A stretch of 55,032 nt of DNA, taken from NCBI GenBank assembly GCA_905234565.1, contig CAJOHW010000005.1:1-55032 (forward strand), in the 5' to 3' direction. Every line of letters begins with the position of its first letter. Positions within the stretch are counted from its first letter, which is position 1. Of this stretch, positions 8,258 through 15,736 are shown piece after piece. Origin of the DNA: an uncultured Oscillibacter sp. GTDB lineage: Bacteria > Bacillota > Clostridia > Oscillospirales > Oscillospiraceae. The position numbers and the translations under genes were made by a program. Below the pieces are notes generated by a model. It ran no database searches and was not told the DNA's origin. It saw only the letters and a program-made list of their open reading frames with translations.

Positions 8258-8286
8258 TTGCAAAGCGGACAAATTTCCCGTATAAT
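8258..8286 (+). promoter_or_regulatory. Promoter of the divergent unknown gene
   Basis: TTGCAA (8258-8263) and a perfect TATAAT (8281-8286) are spaced by 17 bp, directed towards the gene at 8354. Confidence 0.82.
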
Positions 8287-8313
8287 CGAACACAACGGCT
8301 TGGCCCCTGTTCG
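8287..8313. promoter_or_regulatory. Inverted CGAACA / TGTTCG operator pair
   Basis: CGAACA (8287-8292) abuts the -10 hexamer and its exact complement TGTTCG lies at 8308-8313. This inverted pair covers the transcription start and uses the same half-site as the ula promoter, implying that one DeoR-family regulator controls both directions. Confidence 0.6.
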
Positions 8314-8320
8314 CAATTAC

Positions 8321-8335
8321 CGCGGCGACGCCGCG
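8321..8335 (+). other. GC palindrome in the leader of the 8354 gene
   Basis: CGCGGCGACGCCGCG is a perfect 15-base palindrome around a central A, 2 nt before the GGGGAGG ribosome binding site. In RNA it could form a short stem close to the site. Confidence 0.5.
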
Positions 8336-8353
8336 TTGGGGAGGTTTTTTGCG

Positions 8354-9412
8354 ATGCGTGTGGAAAAGAAAGTGATCTCCAACCTGGAGAAGTGCTACGC
8401 CATGGCGGAGCTTCAGTACCAGGGCCGCCATGGGTTCCTGGTGGCGGCGGAGAAGAACAACCCCTGCTATCTCTTCTCCGAGGAAGGGGAGCGGCTGGAG
8501 ACGGTGTGGACCGGACCCGGCGGCGTCATGACCATGGTACAGGTGCCGGGCAGCGATGGGCAGTTCCTGTCCACCCGGAAGTTCTATTCCCCCAACGACT
8601 CCCGGGAGGCCAGCATCGTCATCGCCACGCCCAAGGGCAAGGACGACTGGGAGATCCGTACCCTGTGCGACGCCCCCTTCGTCCACCGCTTCGGCATCCT
8701 GCGGCGCAACGGCATCCGCTATCTCCTGGTGTGCTGCCTGAAAACCGGACACGAGTATAAAAACGACTGGCGCTTCCCCGGCGCGTGCTACGCGGCGGTG
8801 CTGCCGGAGGACCTGTCCGGCTTCGACGCGGACCACCAGCTGCAGCTGACCAAAATCAAGGACGGGCTTCTGCGCAACCACGGCTACTGCCTGATCAAGT
8901 GGAACGGCCACGACGCCGCCCTGGTGGGCTGTGAACAGGGCACCTTCCTGTTCGCTCCTCCGGTGAATCCGGACGCCCCCTGGGACATCCGCCAGATCTG
9001 CTCCATCCCCGCCAGCGACTCCGTGCTCCTGGACTTCGACGGGGACGGCAAGCCGGAACTGGGCACCATCAGCCCCTTCCACGGCAACTCCCTGACCATC
9101 TACCATCTGGACGAGTTCGACAACTATGTGCCCTGCTGGAAACTGCCCCTGCCGGAGAGCGAAACGGAAATGCTCCACGCCACCTGGGCCGGAACCCTGG
9201 TGGGGAAGCCCACCTGGGTGGTAGGCTGGCGGAAAGGCACCCGTCAGACCGTGGCCATCACCTGTGAGGACGGCGCGTACAAGACCGAACTCATCGACAA
9301 GGATACGGGCTGCGCCAACCTGCTGCACTTCGTCAACGCCAAGGGCCAGGACGTGCTGGTGGGCACCAACCGGGAGATCGATGAAGCCGCCATGTATATT
9401 GTGACGGAGTAA
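8354..9412 (+). CDS. Uncharacterised beta-propeller-like protein, divergent from ula operon
   Basis: A 352-residue protein I do not recognise by name. It has no signal peptide or membrane segment. The sequence is built of beta-rich, aromatic-containing stretches and includes one FG-GAP/VCBS-like calcium-loop motif, LLDFDGDGKPELGTI (about residues 225-239), suggesting a propeller fold. ATG 8354 follows GGGGAGG; the frame extends further upstream, but across the promoter. It is transcribed away from ulaG and shares DeoR-type half-sites with it, so it is probably co-regulated with ascorbate use, perhaps as a sugar-binding or sensing protein. Function is unknown. Confidence 0.75.
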   Translation: MRVEKKVISNLEKCYAMAELQYQGRHGFLVAAEKNNPCYLFSEEGERLETVWTGPGGVMTMVQVPGSDGQFLSTRKFYSPNDSREASIVIATPKGKDDWEIRTLCDAPFVHRFGILRRNGIRYLLVCCLKTGHEYKNDWRFPGACYAAVLPEDLSGFDADHQLQLTKIKDGLLRNHGYCLIKWNGHDAALVGCEQGTFLFAPPVNPDAPWDIRQICSIPASDSVLLDFDGDGKPELGTISPFHGNSLTIYHLDEFDNYVPCWKLPLPESETEMLHATWAGTLVGKPTWVVGWRKGTRQTVAITCEDGAYKTELIDKDTGCANLLHFVNAKGQDVLVGTNREIDEAAMYIVTE

Positions 9413-9438
9413 CGGTTTCCCCTCTCTAAGCTCTAAGC

Positions 9439-9477
9439 AAAAAAACAGGATCCGCATTGGCGGATCCTGTTTTTTTG
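9439..9477. terminator. Bidirectional terminator
   Basis: An 11-bp stem, ACAGGATCCGC with GCGGATCCTGT (9445-9455 and 9460-9470), has an A-run on the left and a T-run on the right. It can end both the 8354 gene and the converging ppiB transcript. Confidence 0.93.
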
Positions 9478-9491
9478 CGTGTGTTTTAGGT

Positions 9492-10004
9492 TCAGCGGGT
9501 CTCCGGCGGATCGTACTCCACGCCCCGGGTGTCCACCCGGATGGACTGGATGCGCTGGTCCTGTTTGGGCCGGTCGTTGTTCATGTTCCGGGGCACCCGG
9601 GAGATGTCCACCGCCACGTCTACGCCCTCCACAACCTGGCCAAAGGCCGCATACTGTCCGTCCAAATGGGGAGCCGGGGCCACCATGATGAAGAACTGGC
9701 TTCCTGCGGAGTCTGGGTCCATGGTCCGGGCCATGGACAAAATGCCGGTGGTGTGTTTGAGGTCGTTGTCCCGGAAACCGTTGGCGGAAAACTCCCCGGC
9801 AATCTCATAGCCCGGGCCGCCCATGCCGTTGCCCTGGGGACACCCGGGGATGCAGCGGTGGAAGATCAGGCCGTCATAAAAGCCCTTTTCCGCCAGGCTC
9901 AGGAAGTTGCGCACCGTGTTGGGCGCTTTCTCCGGGTACAGCTCCGCCGTCATAGTGCGGCCGTCCTCCATGGTGATGGTGACAACAGGGTGTTTCTCAG
10001 ACAT
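9492..10004 (-). CDS. Cyclophilin-type peptidyl-prolyl isomerase
   Basis: A 170-residue cytoplasmic cyclophilin (PpiB type) that speeds cis-trans isomerisation of prolyl bonds. Catalytic-site motifs are visible: FHRCIPGCPQGN (FHRxIxxxxxQGG class, Arg and Gln), GILSMART and SAGSQFFIM. No signal peptide. Its ATG at 10004 lies 2 bp after the smpB stop, so the genes are cotranscribed and probably translationally coupled; GAGAGGA sits within the end of smpB. Confidence 0.95.
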   Translation of the reverse strand: MSEKHPVVTITMEDGRTMTAELYPEKAPNTVRNFLSLAEKGFYDGLIFHRCIPGCPQGNGMGGPGYEIAGEFSANGFRDNDLKHTTGILSMARTMDPDSAGSQFFIMVAPAPHLDGQYAAFGQVVEGVDVAVDISRVPRNMNNDRPKQDQRIQSIRVDTRGVEYDPPETR

Positions 10005-10006
10005 AA

Positions 10007-10477
10007 TCAGTGGTTCCTCTCTTTCAAATGCCGGTCCATCTCCCGCTTCGCGTCCCGCTGGGCGGAGGCGGCCCGTTTGTCATACAGCTTGCGTCCCCGG
10101 CACACGCCGACCTCCACTTTCACCCGGGCGTCCTTAAAATACACCCGCAGGGGGACCAGGGTGTAGCCGTCCCGCTGGACCAGGGCGTGGAGCTTGCGGA
10201 TCTCCCGCCGGTGCATTAGCAGCCGCCGCTCCCGCAGGGGGTCCCGGTTGAAAATGTTCCCCTTTTCATAGGGAGAGATGTGCATTCCGAGGACGAACAG
10301 TTCCCCGTTCCGCACGGAGCAGTAGGCGTCCTTCAGGTTCAGGGTGCCCGCCCGGATGGACTTGACCTCCGTCCCCGCCAGCTCAATCCCCGCCTCATAG
10401 CACTCCTCCACGTCGTAATCGTGGCGGGCTTTGCGGTTTTGCGCCATGACCTTGATTCCTTTTTTTTCCACCGCCAC
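10007..10477 (-). CDS. smpB: SsrA-binding protein
   Basis: SmpB, 156 residues, binds tmRNA and brings it to stalled ribosomes for trans-translation. Diagnostic stretches are [27 protein letters not shown] and SPYEKGN, plus the basic C-terminal tail [18 protein letters not shown] set the start at GTG 10477, 7 nt after AAGGAGGT (10485-10492), which gives the usual family length; the in-frame region upstream to 10585 is non-coding and carries the promoter. The tmRNA gene itself is not in the window. Confidence 0.96.
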   Translation of the reverse strand: MAVEKKGIKVMAQNRKARHDYDVEECYEAGIELAGTEVKSIRAGTLNLKDAYCSVRNGELFVLGMHISPYEKGNIFNRDPLRERRLLMHRREIRKLHALVQRDGYTLVPLRVYFKDARVKVEVGVCRGRKLYDKRAASAQRDAKREMDRHLKERNH

Positions 10478-10538
10478 GGTCCTCACCTCCTTACGGTTTC
10501 CCGGTTCTATCTCCCCGCCCTTCTGGACGGCAAGAGAG

Positions 10539-10567
10539 AGTATACCATGTTTTGGCGGCACCTTCAA
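10539..10567 (-). promoter_or_regulatory. smpB promoter
   Basis: On the minus strand TTGAAG (10562-10567) and TATACT (10539-10544) are 17 bp apart, directly upstream of smpB. smpB can thus be transcribed independently of the transglutaminase gene. Confidence 0.75.
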
Positions 10568-10588
10568 GGGGAAATGGGGTGACACTCT

Positions 10589-12793
10589 TTAAGCGGGGTC
10601 CGCCGGCACCCCGTACACCCCCCGGAACAGGGGACGCTTCCACCAGGGGGTCCGGTCCTGGGCGGCCTGGGCGGCCCGGGCGTACAGGTCCCGGGCAAAG
10701 GCGTGTTCCTCGGCGGGGACGCCCCGGGGGCCGTAGGCGGCGGACCGCACCGCCTCCCAGAGATGCCGGGCGTCGGCATAGGAGACGGCGGGCAGGGCGC
10801 GGCTCAGACGCTCGGGAAAATCCGGCTCCTGGCCGTCACAGCCGGGAAGTACCCGGGAAAAGCGCAGCATTCCCAGCAGACGCTGGAACACCACCCGGCA
10901 GGAGGCACTGGCCCAGCGGCGGCGGCGGATCCGGTACGCCAGCACCACGGCGGGCACCGCAGTCAGCGCCGCCGGAAGAAACCGCAGTACCGGACGAAAC
11001 CGTCCGATCCGCATTTCCCCGGTTCGGGAGGCGTCCGACAGGGCCGACAGGGCAGGAGCTACCGGGACAGCGGTCTCCGTGCGGTAGGAGGGCCGGACCG
11101 TGCCGCCGCCGGAGGGTGTGGCCTCCACCGGGGTCCAGCCGGTGTCCGGCAGGCAGATCTCCGCCCAGGCATGGGCGTCCGCGTCCGTCAATACCGCCCG
11201 GTAAGTGCCGTCCTCCTGCAAGGTGAAGTCTGAGGGGGCGGCGGCGTAGCCGGAGGCGTACCGGGCGGGGATGCCGCACATCCGGTACAGCAGGGCGGCG
11301 GCGGAGGCGAAGTGGATGCAGTAGCCCAGGCCGCTGTCAAAGAGGAAGTATTCAATGGGGTCCGCGTTGGGCGGTGTCCAGCCGGGGGTCAGGCTGTATC
11401 CCGCCCGCTCGTGGAGGGCGGAAAGGATAAACTCCGTGGCGGCCTCCGGGTCGTGGAGATTCACACCCTGATCCTCCGCCTGACGGACCAGGGCCCCCAG
11501 CCGGGACAGTTCCGGGACCTGGGTGTCCAAAAGAGTGCTTTGGCGGAGATATGCGTCCCGGACCCAGCGGAACCAAGACGCCTGGGCCTCCTCCCAGTCG
11601 ATACGCAGGTCCTGGGACTCATAGCGCTGGAAGAAATAGGCGTCGCTGTCCTCAAAGAAGCCCCCGGCGTTGGCAAGATAGGGGATGCAGTCTGGCCCCC
11701 CGGTCAGATTCCGGAAGGACAGCACCAGAGGCTCCGCCGGGTTCCCCTGACGGCTTGCCAGGTCGTGGTACATGGAGGACCATGTCTCCGACAGCATCCG
11801 GGCCACGTCCAACCCCTCGGGAATCGCCGTTCCGTAGATGTCCCGGAACAGAGGGCGGTACTCCTCCGCCATGCGGGCAAAGATGTCGGCGTCCCGGTCG
11901 GGAAGCCACTGTCCCTCCGAATAGTCCCCGCCGGAAAAGCCTTTGAGGTATAACGTCTCCGTGGGACGGCGGGTGGCGTAGACCACCAGATGGACGCCGC
12001 CGGTGGGATAGTTGTTGCCCCGGTTGATCCAGCCGTTGGCGGCGCTGTGGGTGCCCCGCAGACGGGTGGCGGTGCGGCGCAGAAGGCCCTCCGCCTCATA
12101 GGCCGGGGCATACAGGGCATCGGAGTGGCTCCGGGCCAGGGGGATGGCCCCTAAAAAGGCAATCCCCAGCATGGCCGCCAAGGAAACGCCCGTCAGGGCC
12201 GTGAGACGGCTCCGGTTGGGCAGGGCGAAATCCGCGTGTTTCTGCCGCAGTCCCGCCGCCTGCATGGCCCAGAAGCAAAGCTGAAAGGCCAGTCCCGCCG
12301 CCGCCGCCCACATGGGAAGCCGGATTCCCCCCAGGGGGCTGAACAGCATGGGCACGGAGATCAGGAGATAGGGCAGAAGGTGGGTCTCCATGAGAAATTC
12401 CAAAGTATAGAGCAGCAGGGGGAGAAGCAGGGACGCCAGCAGGGCCGTCTCCGTAAAGGGCACGGTGTCCTTTCCCCCGCCAACCAGTACCCGCAGAGCC
12501 TGGGACAGCTGCGCCGCGGCGTCCTCCCGGTACACGGCGCACAGGGCGCACCATCCGGCGGCGCAGACGGCGGCGCACACCAGCCCCCAGGCAAAGCCGA
12601 TGCGGTGGCAGAACCACAGCAGCAAACACACCAGTCCCGCCACCACCGCCAGAGGCACCATAGGGCACCCCAGGGCGGGGATGGCCCCCAGCAGTCCTAA
12701 GAGGCTGTATACGCCGGTGAGAAGCAACGCCAAATGGACCAGCGTCGGGGCCGCCGCCGATTCCCGGCGGGTATAGACTTCGATTCTGCGCAT
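10589..12793 (-). CDS. Membrane-anchored transglutaminase-like protein
   Basis: A 734-residue protein with several N-terminal membrane helices (about residues 18-215), an extracellular region, a transglutaminase-like cysteine protease core, one further helix (about 610-630) and a cytoplasmic C-terminal tail. The core shows the catalytic Cys in GYCIHFASAAALLYR, His in DAHAWAEI, and WTPVEAT where most relatives carry Asp (WxPxDxT); the Glu is a notable change. This is the DUF3488/TgpA-like architecture. Likely role is cell-surface protein processing, unproven. ATG 12793 follows AAGGAG. It has its own promoter at about 12886-12914. Confidence 0.88.
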   Translation of the reverse strand: MRRIEVYTRRESAAAPTLVHLALLLTGVYSLLGLLGAIPALGCPMVPLAVVAGLVCLLLWFCHRIGFAWGLVCAAVCAAGWCALCAVYREDAAAQLSQALRVLVGGGKDTVPFTETALLASLLLPLLLYTLEFLMETHLLPYLLISVPMLFSPLGGIRLPMWAAAAGLAFQLCFWAMQAAGLRQKHADFALPNRSRLTALTGVSLAAMLGIAFLGAIPLARSHSDALYAPAYEAEGLLRRTATRLRGTHSAANGWINRGNNYPTGGVHLVVYATRRPTETLYLKGFSGGDYSEGQWLPDRDADIFARMAEEYRPLFRDIYGTAIPEGLDVARMLSETWSSMYHDLASRQGNPAEPLVLSFRNLTGGPDCIPYLANAGGFFEDSDAYFFQRYESQDLRIDWEEAQASWFRWVRDAYLRQSTLLDTQVPELSRLGALVRQAEDQGVNLHDPEAATEFILSALHERAGYSLTPGWTPPNADPIEYFLFDSGLGYCIHFASAAALLYRMCGIPARYASGYAAAPSDFTLQEDGTYRAVLTDADAHAWAEICLPDTGWTPVEATPSGGGTVRPSYRTETAVPVAPALSALSDASRTGEMRIGRFRPVLRFLPAALTAVPAVVLAYRIRRRRWASASCRVVFQRLLGMLRFSRVLPGCDGQEPDFPERLSRALPAVSYADARHLWEAVRSAAYGPRGVPAEEHAFARDLYARAAQAAQDRTPWWKRPLFRGVYGVPADPA

Positions 12794-12885
12794 AATGGCT
12801 CCTTATAAGAAAACATCACCCCCGTTCACCGCCTGGGGCAGACTCCCGGCGGAACGGGGCCTCTGTCAGTTCACGTTCCGCATCC

Positions 12886-12914
12886 ATCATAGCACAGGGA
12901 TTCCGGGTTTGCAA
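12886..12914 (-). promoter_or_regulatory. Promoter of the transglutaminase gene
   Basis: On the minus strand TTGCAA (12909-12914) and TATGAT (12886-12891) are separated by 17 bp. Confidence 0.7.
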
Positions 12915-12925
12915 GGAGATTCCGC

Positions 12926-12952
12926 ACAAGAAGCGGGGGAAAGCTCCCCCGC
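12926..12952 (-). terminator. Probable icd terminator
   Basis: GCGGGGGA and TCCCCCGC (within 12933-12952) form an 8-bp stem 20 nt after the icd stop on the minus strand, followed by a weak T-rich tract TTCTTGT. Confidence 0.6.
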
Positions 12953-12972
12953 TGCTGGAAAGTTCCATTATT

Positions 12973-14196
12973 TTACAGCTTCTCCCGCAGCCGCGCCGCC
13001 GCCGCGTCCAAATACGTCTCGCTGTCCACCACCGTGCAGGCAAAGCCCGGTTCCGCAAGACCCGCCAGGTCCCCGGTGACGGTCCCGGCTTTCAGCGTCT
13101 CCAGACAGGCGTCCTCTAAGGCGTCGGCAAAGGCGGAGAGCCGGGGCAGGTTGTCCAGCTGTCCCCGCTTGCGCAAGGCCCCGGACCAGGCAAAGATGGT
13201 GGCAATGGGATTGGTGGAGGTCTTTTCCCCCCTGCGGCAGCGGTAATAGTGTTTCGTGACGGTGCCGTGGGCAGCCTCAAACTCCGTCACCCCCTCCGGG
13301 GACACCAGCACGGAGGTCATCATGGCCAGGGAGCCGAAGGCCGTGGCGATCATGTCGCTCATGACATCGCCGTCATAGTTTTTCAGCGCCCAGATAAAGC
13401 CGCCCTTGGACCGGATCACCCGGGCCACCGCATCGTCAATGAGGGTATAGAAGTAGGTAAGGCCCAGACGATCAAAGTCCGCCCGGTAGCGCTGGTCGTA
13501 TTCCTCCTGGAAGATCTCCTTGAAGGTTTGATCGTAGATTTTGGAGATGGTGTCCTTGGCGGAGAACCACAGGTCCTGCCGGGTGTCTATGGCGTATTGG
13601 AAGCAGCTGCGGGAAAAGGACCGGATGCTCTTTTCCGTGTTGTGCTGGGCCAGCCACACCGCCCCGCCGGATACCTTCTGCACGTCCAGACGGGATTCCC
13701 TGCCGCTGTCCCCGTGGAACACCAGCTCCGCCGTGCCGGGTTCCTCCGTGCGCAGATCCACCGCCTTGTACACGTCTCCATAGGCGTGGCGGGCCACGGT
13801 AATGGGCTTCTCCCAGTTCCGCACCGCCGGTTTCAGGAAGGGCAGGAGAATCGGGGCACGAAAGGCAGTGCCGTCTAAAATGGCCCGGATGGTGCCGTTG
13901 GGGGATTTCCACAGCTCTGTCAGTTCCGGATATTCTTCCAGCCGCTGGCGGTTAGGGGTAATGGTGGCGCACTTGACAGCGACGCCCAGACGCTTTGCGG
14001 CGTAGGCGGCGTCGAAGGTCACCTGGTCTTTGGTGGCGTTGCGGTGCAGGAGGCTTAAGTCGTAGTACTCTGTTTTCAGGTCCACAAAGGGCAGGATCAA
14101 CTTTTCCTTGATCCAGCCCCACAGCACCCGGGTCATCTCATCGCCGTCCATCTCCACCAGGGGCGTGGTCATTTTGATTTTTTCCATGGTTTCCAT
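12973..14196 (-). CDS. icd: NADP-dependent isocitrate dehydrogenase
   Basis: A 407-residue cytoplasmic enzyme that converts isocitrate to 2-oxoglutarate, mainly for glutamate synthesis in anaerobes. It matches the homodimeric eukaryote-like subfamily: MDGDEMTRVLW, ATITPNRQRLEEY, KSPNGTIRAILDGTAFR, RHAYGDVYKA, DDAVARVIRSKGGFIWALKNYDGDVMSD and EAAHGTVTKHYY are visible. ATG 14196 follows GGAGGA at 5 nt. The frame is open up to 14607 on the opposite strand of ylmC, but that part is a shadow. It has its own promoter and terminator, so it is monocistronic. Confidence 0.95.
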   Translation of the reverse strand: METMEKIKMTTPLVEMDGDEMTRVLWGWIKEKLILPFVDLKTEYYDLSLLHRNATKDQVTFDAAYAAKRLGVAVKCATITPNRQRLEEYPELTELWKSPNGTIRAILDGTAFRAPILLPFLKPAVRNWEKPITVARHAYGDVYKAVDLRTEEPGTAELVFHGDSGRESRLDVQKVSGGAVWLAQHNTEKSIRSFSRSCFQYAIDTRQDLWFSAKDTISKIYDQTFKEIFQEEYDQRYRADFDRLGLTYFYTLIDDAVARVIRSKGGFIWALKNYDGDVMSDMIATAFGSLAMMTSVLVSPEGVTEFEAAHGTVTKHYYRCRRGEKTSTNPIATIFAWSGALRKRGQLDNLPRLSAFADALEDACLETLKAGTVTGDLAGLAEPGFACTVVDSETYLDAAAARLREKL

Positions 14197-14245
14197 AGGA
14201 TTCCTCCATTCTCCCGGTCCTTCCGTATGCGGTACAGCGTTCCCT

Positions 14246-14274
14246 ATCATACACACAATCCCGCCGGAACGCAA
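14246..14274 (-). promoter_or_regulatory. icd promoter
   Basis: On the minus strand TTGCGT (14269-14274) and TATGAT (14246-14251) are 17 bp apart. Confidence 0.68.
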
Positions 14275-14367
14275 GAGGGAAACTCCCATAAAACCCGGAA
14301 AATCGGGACGGAGAAAGGGGCATAGGACAGTCCCGGCGGGGCATAGGCTGTGCGGGGAGGGATGGAT

Positions 14368-14661
14368 ATGCAATGCAGAATGCGGGATCTGCGCTGTAAG
14401 GAAGTCATCAACATCTGCGACGGCTGCCGCCTGGGATATCCGGGGGATCTGGAAGTGCGGATCCCGGAGGGCCAGGTGACCGCCCTGATTGTCTACGGAC
14501 CGCCCCGGTTTTTCGGGCTGTTCGGAAAGGGAGAGGAGTACTATGTGCCCTGGGACAGCATCCAGCGCATCGGGGACGACATCATCCTCATCGACCGGCC
14601 CGGACACCGCCGGGACCGGGAGCCGGAACCGCCCCGGCCCCCCTTCCGTCCCCGCCGCTGA
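14368..14661 (+). CDS. YlmC/YmxH family sporulation protein (PRC-barrel)
   Basis: A 97-residue PRC-barrel protein of the YlmC/YmxH family of spore formers. MQCRMRDLRCKEVINICDG at the N-terminus and GYPGDLEV are the family hallmarks; the C-terminal tail is Pro/Arg-rich (PEPPRPPFRPRR). Molecular role unknown. I chose the ATG at 14368 because GGGGAGG ends 7 nt before it; the ATG at 14362 touches the ribosome binding site. It is transcribed divergently from icd. Confidence 0.88.
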   Translation: MQCRMRDLRCKEVINICDGCRLGYPGDLEVRIPEGQVTALIVYGPPRFFGLFGKGEEYYVPWDSIQRIGDDIILIDRPGHRRDREPEPPRPPFRPRR

Positions 14662-14706
14662 CCGTGGGGTCCGGGGACGGGAGAGAGAGGAACGGGCCCG
14701 TTATGT

Positions 14707-14739
14707 GAACAGGCCGTCCGGCAAGCGGACGGCCTGTTC
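14707..14739 (+). terminator. Stem-loop after ylmC
   Basis: A perfect 14-bp stem (14707-14720 with 14726-14739) and 5-nt loop lie 46 nt after the ylmC stop. Only a weak T-rich tail follows, so terminator activity is probable but not certain. Repeat copy C begins 16 nt later. Confidence 0.65.
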
Positions 14740-14755
14740 CGTTGTGTACTTTATC

Positions 14756-14829
14756 CTCGTGAAGGATAAGATTTTCCATCAGTTGCCGTTCCAGTGACCT
14801 AAAATGCGGAAAATCTTATAGAGCGCGAG
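14756..14829 (+). repeat. Dispersed palindromic repeat, copy C
   Basis: Plus-oriented copy. AAGATTTTCC on the left pairs perfectly with GGAAAATCTT on the right (10 bp), a compensated version of the arms seen in other copies. Its right end overlaps the 3' end of the neighbouring minus-strand gene, supplying that gene's last codons and stop. Confidence 0.9.
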
Positions 14830-15412
14830 TAAAAATTTTCTCATGCTGTTTCAGCTTGCAGATGGTCTGGGTCATGGTGCCCATGGGACAGAAACTGCAC
14901 CAGGTCCGGGGACGGTAGAGAGCCATTACGATGAGGCCGATGAGGGCGGAGGTCAGCATGAGACTGTAAAAGCCGAAGGCGAACTGTGCGGCCCACTCCG
15001 GGGCGGAGCCCGCCGTATAGGCCCAGCCCCAGGGGACCCGGAAGGTCCAGAACAGTTTCACCACCTGCCGCAAAGAGGACGCGCCTGCAAATACCCGCCA
15101 GGTTTGATACAGGATATTGCCGAACATGACGAGGAAGAACGCCAAAAAGCCGTACCGGAACTGGGGAGACGCCACGCAGCGGGGGGCGGGTTTCCCCCGG
15201 GAACAGCCCGCCTTTTGCGCCAGGACTGTAAAGAGCTGTCCCCGGCCGCACAGGTGGTTGCAGAACCACTTGTTGCCGCCGAAGGCCGCAAAGAGCAGGG
15301 GCAGGAGGAAGTCGATCATCCCCAGCCAGGCGAACAGGATGTTGAAAAAACCCAGGGCAAAATACACCAGGGTCCAAATCCACAGATAGTCGTACCAGTG
15401 CCGCCGCTTCAT
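14816..15412 (-). CDS. NapH-like membrane 4Fe-4S protein
   Basis: A 198-residue membrane protein with about five helices and two Cys motifs, CNHLCGRGQ (about residues 47-55) and CSFCPMG near the C-terminus, as in NapH/RdxA-like iron-sulfur membrane proteins (Fer4_5). It likely passes electrons between a quinone or membrane partner and the adjoining ferredoxin; the pathway is unknown. ATG 15412 overlaps the ferredoxin stop by 4 bp (ATGA). The last residues TRAL and the stop codon come from repeat copy C, so the native C-terminus may have been altered by insertion. Confidence 0.85.
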   Translation of the reverse strand: MKRRHWYDYLWIWTLVYFALGFFNILFAWLGMIDFLLPLLFAAFGGNKWFCNHLCGRGQLFTVLAQKAGCSRGKPAPRCVASPQFRYGFLAFFLVMFGNILYQTWRVFAGASSLRQVVKLFWTFRVPWGWAYTAGSAPEWAAQFAFGFYSLMLTSALIGLIVMALYRPRTWCSFCPMGTMTQTICKLKQHEKIFTRAL

Positions 15413-15615
15413 GACGCCGCCTCCCTCTGCTGGAACTGAATGCAGTCCGCCGGGCAGATCTTTTGGCACTTTCCGCAGCCCACACACCGCTCCGGATTCA
15501 CCACCGCCCAGCAGCCCCGCCAGATTTGGACAGCCCCCTTTGGGCACTCCTTGGCGCAGGCCCCGCAGGAGACACACCGTGTCCGGTCTACCTGCGCAAA
15601 GCGCTTTGACGCCAT
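15409..15615 (-). CDS. 2[4Fe-4S] ferredoxin-like protein
   Basis: A 68-residue dicluster ferredoxin with CVSCGACAKECP (about residues 14-25) and CVGCGKCQKICP (about 43-54), each able to hold a 4Fe-4S cluster. Start ATG 15615 follows AAAGGAGGGAGGG; the frame upstream to 15735 is unsupported. It overlaps the membrane 4Fe-4S gene, suggesting a two-subunit electron-transfer unit. Confidence 0.9.
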   Translation of the reverse strand: MASKRFAQVDRTRCVSCGACAKECPKGAVQIWRGCWAVVNPERCVGCGKCQKICPADCIQFQQREAAS

Positions 15616-15654
15616 TTCCCTCCCTCCTTTCAAGTCGAAAGCCTTACAGCACAG

Positions 15655-15684
15655 CGCCCTTCCCACAGGGGAAGGGCGTTTTTT
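15655..15684 (+). terminator. Intrinsic terminator facing plus strand
   Basis: CGCCCTTCCC (15655-15664) pairs with GGGAAGGGCG (15669-15678), followed by TTTTTT. It is oriented for plus-strand transcription although both neighbours (rnc and ferredoxin) run on the minus strand, so it would stop antisense RNA. Confidence 0.7.
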
Positions 15685-15736
15685 CAACGCGCTCATACAG
15701 AGCGCAGGTAAAACGGCAAATTTGATCGTACCCAAA

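Noticed and set aside
8093-9457. 454-codon minus-strand frame opposite the 8354 gene
   Set aside because: The plus-strand gene has a promoter, ribosome binding site and terminator; the antisense frame has none of these.
15685-15735. Possible sixth copy of the dispersed repeat (GCGCTCATACAGAGCGC, then CGGCAAATTTG)
   Set aside because: Motifs occur in the wrong order and the conserved core is absent. At most a decayed remnant.
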